Part shown: positions 9,546 through 19,359 of the stretch, in pieces
Position numbering within the stretch: the stretch's first letter is position 1
Layout: each line of letters opens with the position of its first letter
Assembly: GCA_000695325.1 (NCBI GenBank)
Contig: AVPN01000694.1
Location: forward strand, 1 to 33,974
Reading direction: 5' to 3'
Length of the DNA stretch: 33,974 nucleotides
From: Pleurobrachia bachei
Lineage: Eukaryota; Ctenophora; Tentaculata; Cydippida; Pleurobrachiidae
Program-made: the position numbers and the translations under genes
The notes under the pieces: model-generated
What the model was told of the DNA's origin: nothing
Seen by the model: the letters and a program-made list of their open reading frames with translations, nothing else
Databases searched by the model: none

Positions 9546-12500
9546 TCAGTGGATAATTTGTTTAACAACACAACATCCCAAATCACTGGCAATCTCAACG
9601 TTAATCTGAAAGAGGAACTTATCTTTTTCTGTAAGTATTTCGAGTTCACGAAAGTTAAATACTGATGCCGCTGCACCATGAAATACATTTGTGCGGCAGA
9701 CCAACTGTTTTATCACTATAAAAATAGTTTTCAGGTCATACTGCCTTTTGCTCAAATCTACCATACCTCCCATGGAAAGTTCTGAAAAGTTTTCCAAATA
9801 CAAAATCTCACTCTTGTGCTCAGGCCTCTTCACCCGTTTTTTAGGGCAATCATTTGAAACGACAAACTCCACCCACTCCGCAAACAACTTTAGTATCATA
9901 TCAATTAGGAGACACCTAGCACTTGCAGTTCGCATTTTCTTCTCATCATCAACATCGCAACCTAGTAACTTCTTTGCCAGACGTTTCAGTGATTCAAGTA
10001 GCTGGTCCCTTCTCTCATCGCAAAATGCAACCATGAGCCGTTTCCTGAGAGCGCCAAAGAAACATGGCTTGAAGGCTTCAATCTTGTCAGATGGAAAGTC
10101 GTGGACAAATTTATCTACTGATTGAATGATTGTTATCAGGTAATCCTGGCCTTGTTCCTCCTCAGTATGACATAGACAGTCCTGACCTGGAAATATATAA
10201 TTCAAGGAAGTTATTCCGGGGAAAAACTGGAAAAGAATTCCTCTGTTTATTGGGGTACGGTATGTGAAAAGATAGAGCGAAGTGAGGGATAAATGAGTGC
10301 GTAGGAATTTAAACTAGATTTGGATAAAACATATTACAAGAAGGAAGGGCCATTGTTGTTGTGTGGGAGAAAATGTGACGTCAGCAGTGCTATCATGACG
10401 TCAAAGATTCCAACACGTATATAACAATACACGTGGGCTCTGTGTTATTGTTGTTTCTCGTTTTTGGTGGCAGTTCATAACCAGCAGAGTTATAAAAGCA
10501 AGCTTTGATCCGATATTGCTTTGCATCTTCTAAGATTGTTGATATAAAATCACTTTGTTCACTTTTTAGTTTTTACAGTACAATGTACATTGTACATTGT
10601 ACAAAGAGTACAGTGCTTCAGCCTTCTTAAATTCTTTTCTTTCTGCCGTACACAGTTTTATCGCCTTAGTCTTTATCTAGAGCTGCGTGCTTTGTGCAAG
10701 AGACAAGGGCCTGTTATTTGATATCCATCAGACGAATGTGGGAGAAAAGCAGGATGTGGAGATAGTGGTCGGTGCCGGGGGTACAAAGTGAGTTTAGGTT
10801 GAATAATAACATAATGAAATATTTTGTGCGTGACTTTAAATTCAGGGAGTCTTTGTAGTTAGGTTATTGTGGGATTGAGAATCAAAATACGTGACAGGAT
10901 AAATAATAGGATTCAAAGGTTATGGAATAAGAGGCAGCATTACTAGAGAAAGAGTCCCCCATTCACCATTGTGTGGAGCTAAGAGAGTAAATTAGCTATG
11001 AGTTGTGTACCTAGTTTAACAAAAGACCGTACTCCGGTGTCCTCTATCCGATCGCTCCAGGAGATATCTCCTTGACACAGGTAATCCCTCATGATGGCAT
11101 AACCGATCTCACTGTTCTTGTTAGACTTTGACCCTGCAAACCGTATCAACCTGAGAAACACACAGTTATCATAGTACACGCTCAGATTTGAGAATCAAAT
11201 GGGGTATGGCACCGCCATACAGACTGAAACAGTGTGGTATAAAGTCGTTTCATTGTACATATCCATCTATCAAATCATTGTCACGTACCCCAAAGAAAAT
11301 GTAAGCAGCAAAAACATCAATACTCGTCAAAACGATCTTATGGCAGGTGGTCGTCCACTCAACCACTGGCCTAACTCTCTCTCTCTCTTTCTCTCTCCCT
11401 CTCCTTCCCTCTTTCTCTTGCTACCTAAATATCTCTTTTATCTCTCTCTTTCTCTCTCTAGATCTCTCTCTCTCTCTAGATCTTCCCCTCTCGTTGTTAA
11501 TGTTACGACTTTTTCTCGGGCAGGTGTGAGGTTTGAGAGGGGGTCAAGTAATCACTTACCGGCTATTTGACTCCATTAAATTGATTGCAAACCTATATAG
11601 TTCTCCCCAAACTTATAGTACTCTCCCCCCAAAGCAGGTGCACTTAGGAACCTTTCTACCAGAATATGATGGGATACATGTCATATTATGGATAGTCTCC
11701 ATTCTTCAAAACAGAGGGTTCAAAATGCAACCAGCAGCTGCTGAAATAACAAAGCAGTATTATGCCACAAAGCATTATCATTATGCCACATGGGATATTC
11801 CTCTGTTTGTTCTCAGCACTAATAGCTGGTAACAAAAGCAGTAAGCCCTTTACTCTTTTACTTTAGTTGTTGGACCATGTTGGAGCTCAATATCTCGACC
11901 GAGCTCGAGCTTATTTTTCATTTCGTCGAAGTAGCATGGAGAAGTCTGTCAGTTTGACTTGGAGCCTTGAGTGTTAAAACATGTTTCCCCGAAAATTCCT
12001 GGATATTCCCGGAAATAATGGGACCCTAAACAAACAAAACTGCTCGGAGTTGTGGCACATGAAAAGGGACTAGAAAATGACGTGGCCCTTCTTTCTTCCT
12101 CCTCTTGTTCATCGAGAAGGGTAAATCAACAACACATACATGAAGATGGTGGTGGCGGTGCTGGAGTTACTAGTTTGTGTAATTATCCCTTTCTGGTTCT
12201 CTATCCGAATGCCAGAAGTAAAGAACAGAATCAGGATCAGGAAAGTGAGCCAGATAAAAAAGTTTGAAGTGATTGAGAAAGATAGTAGAAAGAGAATGAT
12301 CGAGAATGGTCAGAATAAAAGGAAGGTAAATACGCGTGAGAACATATTATTTATGCACATAATTTATTCCCTGCCTCTCAGTTTGTGTGTGGATGTGTTG
12401 TCTGATGGTTGGTGACTGCAGCTATGGTCTGATTATCTTGGTCTGATATTGTAATGAGATGACCGTACGTCTGCATGCACAACGTACATGGCATGATTTA

Positions 12501-15500
12501 CTCATGGGCATATAATCATGTCACCTCATACTAGCTCAGTTTTTTCTGTTTTGAGATATTATATTCAAATCATAATTCTCACGAATGTTTTTCCAAATAG
12601 CTGGCACTATATGTGTAATTCCATTGCAGCTACTCCGTGACCTAAATCGTGATTCTATATTCGGCACAGTAAATATATTATATTGCACACATAATTATAT
12701 TATAATGCCTTGTCCCTCTTTCTGATTGGACTATATTATATAGCTGTCGTTGGAGGTCTTTGTTGTGACGTTCATTGTCACGAACATCTTACGGGCCCGC
12801 TATATTGGTCGTTGTCTTGTTCGACCTTCTCTCTCTCTCCACGGAACATCACAAATAGCGAGGGTGCGCGGTTTTTTTTTGTTCGAAACCCGTTTAATCT
12901 CTCTCGCCATCGCGGGGCGCAGGGAAAGAGAGGGTCGAACAAGGCAGGGTGCGGCTATGAGGCATCCCTCGCCCCTTTTCAAAAAGAGAACAATCTCGTG
13001 AGGCGCACCCCACTGGCTGCATTATATATAACGTCTGTTTGTTATGTAGACTCTTCAGATACTGCAACTGTGGTAATGAGGCGATACTCCTCCCATGGCC
13101 TGGACTGTTTAAAATATCTCACTCACTACAATTAATCGTGTCGTAAGATGCTTCTTTTTTCTATGTAACTCTCTTCCTCCCTTTCTTTCTCTTTCTCTCT
13201 TACTCTCGTGATCGTGAGATACTCGTACGATCGGTAGACATAACGAATCTCAGATTTGTGAATCCGTGTACATGCTACACACAACATACACTCTCTTTTT
13301 TGTGCCCTCTCTCGCTCTCTTTCTCTCTCGCTCACTCCAGCTCCCTCGATCTCCCATCCTCTAGTACTAATCTCTCTTTTATTCGTTTCTATATTCGACG
13401 GCATCGAGTTTATGCAGCGCTATTTGATCTCGGTGTCTCTATGTTGTGATGAAATCATCGTGTTGCTGGACGCCACCTATATTCAGAGAGATTGTTGAGT
13501 AACAACAGAGAGATTGTTGAGTAACAACAGAGCGACACATGACGAGGGATCTTTACCCGTCGTACTCCACTTTTTCAATCTGCCGAACTGTCCCTTCTAT
13601 TCCATTCGGTTTGCTGTTCTATTTGTTTCTTACCACTATTAGCATTGTTCTCACACCCTCCATTGTTTCCAAAACTAGTTATACTGTTTACCATTAATTC
13701 TGGCCCACTTCCAGATATAGAATCTATAATGCACCAGTAACCATGTGCTCTCTCCCTCATTGTGTCCCCTCCATTTCCTTGTATGTGACGTATACTTGCT
13801 TCTCACTAACAACTTACTTCTCTCTCTCACTAACAACTTACTTCTCTTGTTAGTGACTGGTGTTGGGCGCTTTGTTTTGATAACATGAGACGAGCTGCTA
13901 GATATAAATATAACATATTCAAGCGAACTTAGTTCTTTCTCTGTTGTCTTTGATATATGCCGTACTCAGATCGCTGTTTGATTCTTCCTCCTAACCGCAA
14001 TCCAGGCTAGGCTACCGACCACAATAACCACTTACAGTTCGAACTTTAGAATTAGTCATACTGACGAACAAACGTAGTCAACAAACAGACATGGTCGACG
14101 ATCTAATCAAACGTGTGCTTTTGTTTTTACAAAATAAAAAGAAAGTTAGAACGGTCAAGAATTATAGTACCGGTGTAAAAGTTATATAATGTGCTAAAAT
14201 CATAGCGGTGGTAGTTAAATATTCTAGAAGATATTATTACTGCCCGAAATAAATTATGTATGGTCAGAGAGAGGGTGGGAGAGAGATAGAGAGCAAATTG
14301 GTGAGACACGTTCTGTCAAGAGAGGGTAGGCGAGAGACAGGTGGCTCCGCTGGTTTTCTTCTAGAAGGCCCGGTGTATACTGCAGTAGTATAGTCTGAGT
14401 GCGATAACGTTTCTCTCTTCTCAGTCTGAACAAATCAAGTATCCCTCCCTCTCTCTCTTTCCCCTTACCCAACAACCTCTCTCTGCATCTTTTTATCATT
14501 ACCTAATGTCTGTTTGGTTTATCTCTCTCCAATCTCCCTGAGCTGCACCTTGTTTTATCTCCCTGAGCTGCGCCGTGTTTTGTTGAACCTACAGATTTAT
14601 CAGCTTTAGTAGAGGAAACACTGCCATGCTTCCCGTAAACAGCCCCAACGCCGACACGAACGCCACCAAATTGCTTATTTTCCCCTTTACCACCACATCC
14701 TGGGTGCTGTCTGGCGCCATGGAGGAGGCCATGGATAGTAGTATACCGTTAGTAAAGGACACGAGCAGATAGATTAGTCCGGGAACCCAGTCTGCTGTGA
14801 ACCAGACTGGTATAGTCCGGGGCTCCACATTACACCCTATAACCAGGGTCACGAAGATAATCCTTGCTAGTGATAGGGGGAGGACTGACTTTCTAGGGAG
14901 GGTTACTCGAGTGGCAGCCATAGCACCTAGTACATCCCCCAGTCCAAAACAACAGAATATAATGACTGTGTAGGTATGGTGGGCGATAAGGGTGGATTGA
15001 GGTTTGATAGCCACTATAGCAGCTGGGTAGACTGAGAGTGTGACCACTGTGGTTATAAACAATGCCAACAGGAGGTCCCATGTTAGCTTTATTAAACCAA
15101 GAAAACCTAGTTCAGCCGAACTTCCTTCTTCCTCTTCCTCCCCCTTTCCTATGTCGTCCTCTTGATCCAAATCAGTCTCATTCTCTACTTTCAAGTAGTT
15201 TAGTTGAGGGGTACCACTTACTGCCACAACTACATTGGGGTGTTTGGTGAAGTAGGTCAGGTATACCAATAGACATGAGAGAGATATGAGGGTTGAAGTC
15301 AGGAAGAAGTAGAACGCACTAACAAGTGGTCGACTCTGTCCCCCTGTTACTATGGTAACCAAACTCAGGAGTGAGCTAATAAATCCAGCAGATGACTGTC
15401 CCAGAATCAGCCCCTTGAAAGCGTGAGATCCTAGAATACCACAGACGACAAACATTGTGGCTTTGAGCGCCGATGTCAGGGCACAGCCAAAACAATAAGT

Positions 15501-18500
15501 AACGGTTGTGGCAATGAAGAATTCTCGAGCCCAGGAGCTGGTGTCACAGAGGGCAGATGCTGCGAAACCACCAAACACGACAATAAATCCTATAAGACAG
15601 GCCACTACGATCCGTGTTGTGTACTTTGTGCCCCTAACTCCTAGTAAATACGCTAAGTTCGTCAGGACGATGGTTGCGATTCCACCGAATTGTAGATATC
15701 TTGGGTAATTTTCTGCGATAGCAAGGTCTTCTGTTTCAGAAAATTTGGTGGAAAAGAATCCGGAAGCGGCCCAAGCCATTCCCCAGGGAGACTGGTAGAC
15801 AAATCCGAAGAAGGCTGTTGTGAGAAACAGCCCCATGTCGTATTTTAGTATCATTCTACTTTTGGGTTAGCTAAAGTAGTTAAGTTATAAGCATGGCAAT
15901 AAAAGAAGTGGTATATTTGTATATTTAAGAGAAAATCTGTAGATGAACTGCAAAGTCCAAAGAGCAAATATAAGTGCAAGCCTAAAAGACGTAGGCGAAT
16001 GAGGCGATTCGGTAGGTTTTGTAGAAGGGATGATTTTAAACATCAAATTAGCACGTAAATGATTTTATTCAGGAAAGTGCATTATATAAATTTATGTTTA
16101 CAGGGTGAGAGGGACGACCACGTACCATTTATGCAGATAAAATAAACCTGCATAAATGCAAAAGTGTGTCTCTATATTTTCTAAATCGCCAGTACTCACT
16201 GTTACTGGTTACACCTATAACCGATTGTACAGGGTGTTCATGTGGGATCCTTACAAGTATTGGATATCGCCCACAGAAATGATGTAGTTTAGCTTTTAAG
16301 ATCATTTCGGGTACTTTTAAGATCGGGTACTTTTAAGATCACTTCGGGTACTTGTGATCCCGAAAAAATATTTCCGGGGTAGCATGGAAACACCAGAAAC
16401 TAAACCTTGCCCGTGCAGATAATCAATAGACGCACCGTACGGGTAAATTTAGGTGGTTCACAGAGAGAGATCTCGCACAAAAAGGGTCAACCAATTGTAA
16501 ATAAGCCACCCCACTCGCAACAATTGAGTTAAAAGGATGAAATGCAGATAACGTTTAATTTCTCGGTCATGAGTAACAGTTGCGTATAACAGACTAGTGG
16601 GCGACATTGGTTACGAATTCACCTCTATTATCTCATATCGTAAGCTTGTGAAGAGGGAGGGCTAGTTTCATTACCAACGGGTGCAAAGTCTAAACAGAGA
16701 GCGTTGTTGGTCACGTACAGTGTTCACTCCCTCTTGTGTTAACGTGTCATTTTACTGTGTTTGCAGTGATCCTTTGTGATCTTTGCACAAATCGCGCATG
16801 TCAAACATTTCTCCATGAGCCCAATAGCATTAGACCAGTGCAAAAAATCACGTGCAGCGTGTGTCTATTTCAGTGAGCGGGGTCTATATAAGTCTAAGTA
16901 TGCATTTTGGAATTGTGTGTCACAAAAGGCTATGTAGTATGTTGTTCCCTTGCTTGCCCCCAGTGCATTATCGGTTCATCACTGGTTCATCCTGGCCAAT
17001 TACCAATCTCTTTCGGCATCGATAATTATGACATTATACCTATTCCATTCCTTTTCTATTTTACGAATCTCCCAGTCAGGCAGTCAGACGACAACGTAAA
17101 TCTGCATTCTGTAGAAGATAAAATTAAAATAATATGACTTATGTACACTTTTATATTACAGATGCATTCACACTCAGATAAAAAATCATCTCAGGTCGTT
17201 CATTAATCATTGCTGAGTCGTATCATACCATATCGATATGCTATGAGTGATGGAGGTCATTAAAGTGAGAGAGAACAGCCCCGATTTTGATGAAACTTGG
17301 TCAGAATAGTTTTTGGTGTCTAATTAGAAGTTAAAAAAAATTTTTAGTGCTCAATTCCTAAATTTAGAATTTTTAGGTTTTTTGGCTTTTATGGGTTTCA
17401 GGAACGTCTTAGAACAAAATGAACGAAACCATCTTTCTCGGCGTTAAATTCTGCATCGATTATAGTGGTTACAAACCTTTCTATGACGTAAGGTTCAGAA
17501 GAACCTTACCGCATGTTTTAACCAAACGGGTATGCTTCATTCAGTAAGGTTTTTTAGGTTTCATTCGTTACACAGACATCGCAGATCAAAATGGTTTTCA
17601 CTAAAATGATTTCCTTATCAATACGCGTCGATTGACACCCTACAACATGGTGTTCTGACAAGAGGTTCGCCCGTTAGCCTAAAACATGTACTCCGCCGCT
17701 AAAACATGTAGTTGTACATACCCGTTTGGGATTTTTCGAGCTAACTTCTGAACCTTACGTCATAGAAAGGTTTATAACCACTATAATCGATGCAGAATTT
17801 AACGCCGAGAAAGATGGTTTCATTCATTTTGTTCTAGGACGTTCCTGAAACCCATAAAAGCCGAAAAACCTAAAAAACCTAAAAATCCTAAATTTAGGAT
17901 TTGAGCACAAAAAATTTTTTTAACCTCTAATTAGACACCAAACACTATTCTGACCAAGTTTCATCAAAATCGGGGCTGTTCTCTCTCACTGAATTCCTGA
18001 ATTCCTGAAAAATCGAAAAAATACGATTAAAGAAAAGTTTTAGGTATCTTGTGGACCTTTAACAAAGATCTATCTCTTTTCAGTCTCACCTGTAGTATTC
18101 GATGTGTTGTTCTTCCCCAAACCCTATGGCCTCATTACGAAGGCTTGTATAGGCTTCATGGTAGTTCAAAAGGGTCAAATACCTCAACGAGAACCTCACC
18201 AAACCGAGCAACTGAAACATGAAAAGGTTGAGTCTCCTGACTCAAAAGCCAAGGAAAGTATGATAACTAAGCCCAACAAAGTGGAATAGAATATGAATCG
18301 TTACCTGTCTACAGTCATGGTTGAGTGATCCATTGAGAGCAAGTTTAAGGATGGCCGGTTCGAGCTTCTCCCCTAACATAACAGGTTCAGCTGTAGCTCT
18401 CTCCAATCGAGTGAGGTAGGAATTAAGTGCTCTGCATCTCAACATCAAATAGTTGTACTCCAAATCAGTCTCATCTTCAAAAAGGGCCTCCCAGAAAGAT

Positions 18501-18916
18501 ACTAGTTGGGCTGGCGGAATGAACATAAAGGATTCAGCCGAGTAGAGACATGTGTGTAGCATGGAGATGTGCGGAGTAAGCTCTCGATCCAGCAGTGCCA
18601 TCACGAGGTTATTTGAATTGTTCTTTGTGAATGCTTTGATAATCTTTATCGCAATTTGGCGGAGCTGTTTAATCTCCACGACATTCACAGCGGCACTGAT
18701 TACTAGAACTGCTGTCTCGTCAGAAAATTCTGTTCTGGGGTGGAGAAGGGATCGAAACATTGCCAACAGTTGAGTAAAACCACCATTCTCATAGGACATG
18801 GCATCGTGAAGGTCTACACAGATCTTGTCACCCAGCTGGAGGTTATTGCGAAGTTTTGGCGAGTTGAAATTGATGACACATTGTTTCTCTTGGGTATGCC
18901 GGAGTTTCTTGGACAT
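9546..18916 (-). CDS. Unidentified 504-residue, largely helical protein in four exons
   Basis: Exons on the minus strand: 18916-18305 (phase 0 end), 18211-18090 (0 to 2), 11150-11011 (2 to 1) and 10186-9546 (1 to stop). All borders are GT-AG with good pyrimidine tracts, the phases agree, and the total is 1,515 bases, exactly 505 codons. The start ATG at 18916 directly follows an in-frame TAA, so it is probably the true N-terminus. The product is rich in predicted helices with repeated hydrophobic spacing (for example LVISAAVNVVEIKQLRQIAI), suggesting a HEAT/armadillo-like solenoid. I see no catalytic motif, signal peptide or membrane span, and a basic patch PKKRVKRPEHK lies in the last third. 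I do not recognise the family. Introns 1 and 3 are 93 and 824 bases; intron 2 is 6,939 bases and contains a whole transporter gene. The exon 2 to 3 join rests on phase and lack of stops, not on homology. Confidence 0.6.
10376..10435 (+). promoter_or_regulatory. Promoter-like block: two CREs, TATA box, E-box
   Basis: Two perfect palindromic cAMP-response elements (TGACGTCA at 10376-10383 and 10396-10403, 20 bases apart) are followed by TATATAA at 10418-10424 and a CACGTG E-box at 10430-10435. Order and spacing are those of a compact CREB/ATF-type promoter firing on the plus strand, antisense to intron 3 of the unidentified gene. Palindromic CREs alone have no direction; only the TATA position suggests plus. 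I find no long reading frame downstream, so any transcript would be non-coding or have a distant coding exon. Confidence 0.4.
10436..11010. other. Rest of intron 3 of the unidentified gene; possible antisense exon
   Basis: Downstream of the promoter-like block there is a palindromic run of TGTACA words near 10577-10601. An open stretch at about 10701-10788 (REIRDKGLLFDIHQTNVG, continuing DVEIVVGAGGTK) ends at a donor-like ACAAA|gtgagt around 10787. It could be an exon of an antisense transcript. I could not connect it to another exon or a known protein. Confidence 0.25.
11376..11485. repeat. CT-rich microsatellite
   Basis: An almost pure pyrimidine run of CTCTCT/TTTCTCTC with two embedded TCTAGATCTCTC words. 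One of many CT/GA tracts in the window; it accounts for the serine/leucine-rich open frames read through it. Confidence 0.8.
12140..12325 (+). CDS. Possible first exon with a signal-anchor (weak)
   Basis: An ATG at 12140 opens a 62-codon frame ending at a good donor (AAAAGGAAG|gtaaat). The peptide starts MKMVVAVLELLVCVIIPFWF, a strong signal peptide or signal-anchor, followed by a basic stretch (RIRIRKVSQIKKFEVIEKDS). Lying on the plus strand inside intron 2 of a minus-strand gene, it could be the first exon of an antisense gene. I cannot find a following exon. A chance hydrophobic frame is as likely. Confidence 0.2.
13155..13345. repeat. CT-rich microsatellite, interrupted
   Basis: Two pyrimidine-rich runs (about 13163-13205 and 13290-13345) flank a short mixed segment containing TCGTGATCGTGAGATACTCG. 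They generate arginine/glutamate-rich open frames on the minus strand that are not genes. Confidence 0.6.
14532..14581. repeat. 25-base tandem duplication next to the first transporter's stop
   Basis: Two near-identical copies of ATCTCCCTGAGCTGCRCCKT followed by GTTTT sit head to tail just downstream of the transporter stop codon. They would lie in its 3' UTR. Confidence 0.75.
14589..15854 (-). CDS. Equilibrative nucleoside transporter-like protein (SLC29/ENT), nested copy 1
   Basis: ENT proteins carry nucleosides or nucleobases across membranes through eleven helices. This intronless frame gives 421 residues, slightly shorter than typical ENT1-type proteins. It opens MILKYDMGLF; the first helix holds SPWGMAWAASGFF, matching the LLPWN-type helix 1 of ENTs. 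Other matches are GLILGQSSAGFISSLLSLV (helix 4-5 region), VTLSVYPAAIVAIKP (helix 7), FGLGDVLGAMAATR, ARIIFVTLVIGCNVEPR, and FTNGILLSMASSMAP near the C-terminus. An acidic cytoplasmic loop (about 222-246, DLDQEDD and GEEEEEG) replaces the usual loop between helices 6 and 7. The gene lies wholly inside intron 2 of the unidentified gene, same strand, and has a close paralogue at 19360-20667. Absence of introns fits a retrocopy or an ancient intronless family. The substrate cannot be read from sequence. Confidence 0.88.
   Translation of the reverse strand: MILKYDMGLFLTTAFFGFVYQSPWGMAWAASGFFSTKFSETEDLAIAENYPRYLQFGGIATIVLTNLAYLLGVRGTKYTTRIVVACLIGFIVVFGGFAASALCDTSSWAREFFIATTVTYCFGCALTSALKATMFVVCGILGSHAFKGLILGQSSAGFISSLLSLVTIVTGGQSRPLVSAFYFFLTSTLISLSCLLVYLTYFTKHPNVVVAVSGTPQLNYLKVENETDLDQEDDIGKGEEEEEGSSAELGFLGLIKLTWDLLLALFITTVVTLSVYPAAIVAIKPQSTLIAHHTYTVIIFCCFGLGDVLGAMAATRVTLPRKSVLPLSLARIIFVTLVIGCNVEPRTIPVWFTADWVPGLIYLLVSFTNGILLSMASSMAPDSTQDVVVKGKISNLVAFVSALGLFTGSMAVFPLLKLINL
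15855..17263. other. Intron sequence upstream of transporter copy 1; nothing recognised
   Basis: Between the transporter start and the foldback element I see no gene or repeat family. Near 16305-16350 there is a short tandem stretch of GGGTACTTTTAAGATC-like words. Promoter elements for the transporter should lie in the first few hundred bases (15855 upward), but none is distinctive. Confidence 0.5.
17264..17990. mobile_element. Foldback/MITE-like element with ~270-base inverted arms
   Basis: The left arm (17264-17534) is repeated in inverted orientation as the right arm (17717-17990), with only scattered differences over about 230 bases. Both begin AGTGAGAGAGAACAGCCCC, and an 11-base match (AAACGGGTATG) closes the inner ends. 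The spacer (17535-17716) has no coding frame. A partial third copy of the right arm lies at 19015-19178. TA precedes the AAGTGAG terminus in the left end and, read inversely, in the third copy, hinting at TA target sites as used by Tc1/mariner relatives; the right flank here is altered. No transposase is visible, so it is non-autonomous. It sits 99 bases past the exon 2 donor of the unidentified gene. Confidence 0.8.
17991..18089 (-). other. Start of intron 2 between the exon 2 donor and the foldback element
   Basis: A short AT-rich stretch with the duplicated word GAATTCCT just outside the element. It includes the donor (ACTACAG|gtgaga) at the 18090/18089 boundary of the unidentified minus-strand gene. 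Confidence 0.5.
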
Positions 18917-19359
18917 TTAAAAGACGCCTAAAGGCAGTTGGGAGTATTTTATTTGTTGTTATACTTTTTAAATCGCAGCGAGAGCGTCACAGTGGACTCC
19001 GTTTAAAAAACAGATTTGTTCTAGGACGTTCCTGAAACCCATAAAAGCCGAAAACCCTAAAAAATCTAAAAGTCCTAAATTTAGGATTTGAGCACTAAAA
19101 ATTTATTTCATTTCTAATTAGACACTAAACACTATTCTGACCAAGTTTCATCAAAATCGGGGCTGTTCTCTCTCACTTTATTTGGAAGGCTGCTCTAGAA
19201 GACTGTTCTAGAACATTCTGCTTTAGATACACGATCTCGATAAACATCTTGTACAATGTGCCTCGGCCTCTCTAAGTGTCTCTCCTGCTGTTTTGTTGAA
19301 CGTTGTCTAGCTTCGTTATCCGTAAGGTCGTTTTCCCTGTGCAAGGGGCAAGTAGCGAG
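18917..19359. other. Spacer between the unidentified gene and transporter copy 2
   Basis: Holds the 5' end of the unidentified minus-strand gene and the 3' flank of transporter copy 2. About 160 bases of it (19015-19178) are a partial copy of the foldback arm. The gap between the transporter stop and the next start is only 443 bases, so the promoter of the unidentified gene must lie largely in or around this repeat. Confidence 0.5.
19015..19178. mobile_element. Solo partial arm of the foldback element
   Basis: Closely matches the outer part of the right arm of the element at 17264-17990, from TTTGTTCTAGGACGTTCCTG to the terminal TTCTCTCTCACT. It is followed by TTTA, which suggests the intact outer terminus with a TA flank. 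The inner part and opposite arm are missing. Its presence 1.2 kb from the full element may reflect a local duplication or a second insertion. Confidence 0.75.

Larger units (their letters stand above)
11151..14588. other. First half of the long intron 2; mostly low-complexity
   Basis: This is intron sequence of the unidentified minus-strand gene, downstream of the nested transporter. It contains CT-rich microsatellites (about 11376-11485, 13155-13345), an 11-base inverted pair (12816-12826 with 12933-12943), a tandem pair of AGAGAGATTGTTGAGTAACAAC (13484-13530), repeated CACTAACAACTTACTTCTCT (about 13802-13845) and a 25-base tandem duplication (14532-14581) just past the transporter stop. Several short open frames exist; none shows a family signature. 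Confidence 0.6.

Noticed and set aside
9691-10125. 144-codon plus-strand frame
   Set aside because: Antisense shadow of the last exon of the unidentified minus-strand gene, which has the splice-site support.
12880-12898. GTTCGAAACCC as a tRNA or SINE B-box
   Set aside because: No A-box at the right distance and no cloverleaf can be folded around it; kept only as a remark on the inverted pair.
13635-13728. Possible minus-strand exon with an ATTATAG acceptor and an AATAGTG|gtaaga donor
   Set aside because: It is phase 1 at both ends and cannot sit between exons 2 and 3 of the unidentified gene, which join in phase 2; the peptide has no recognisable feature.
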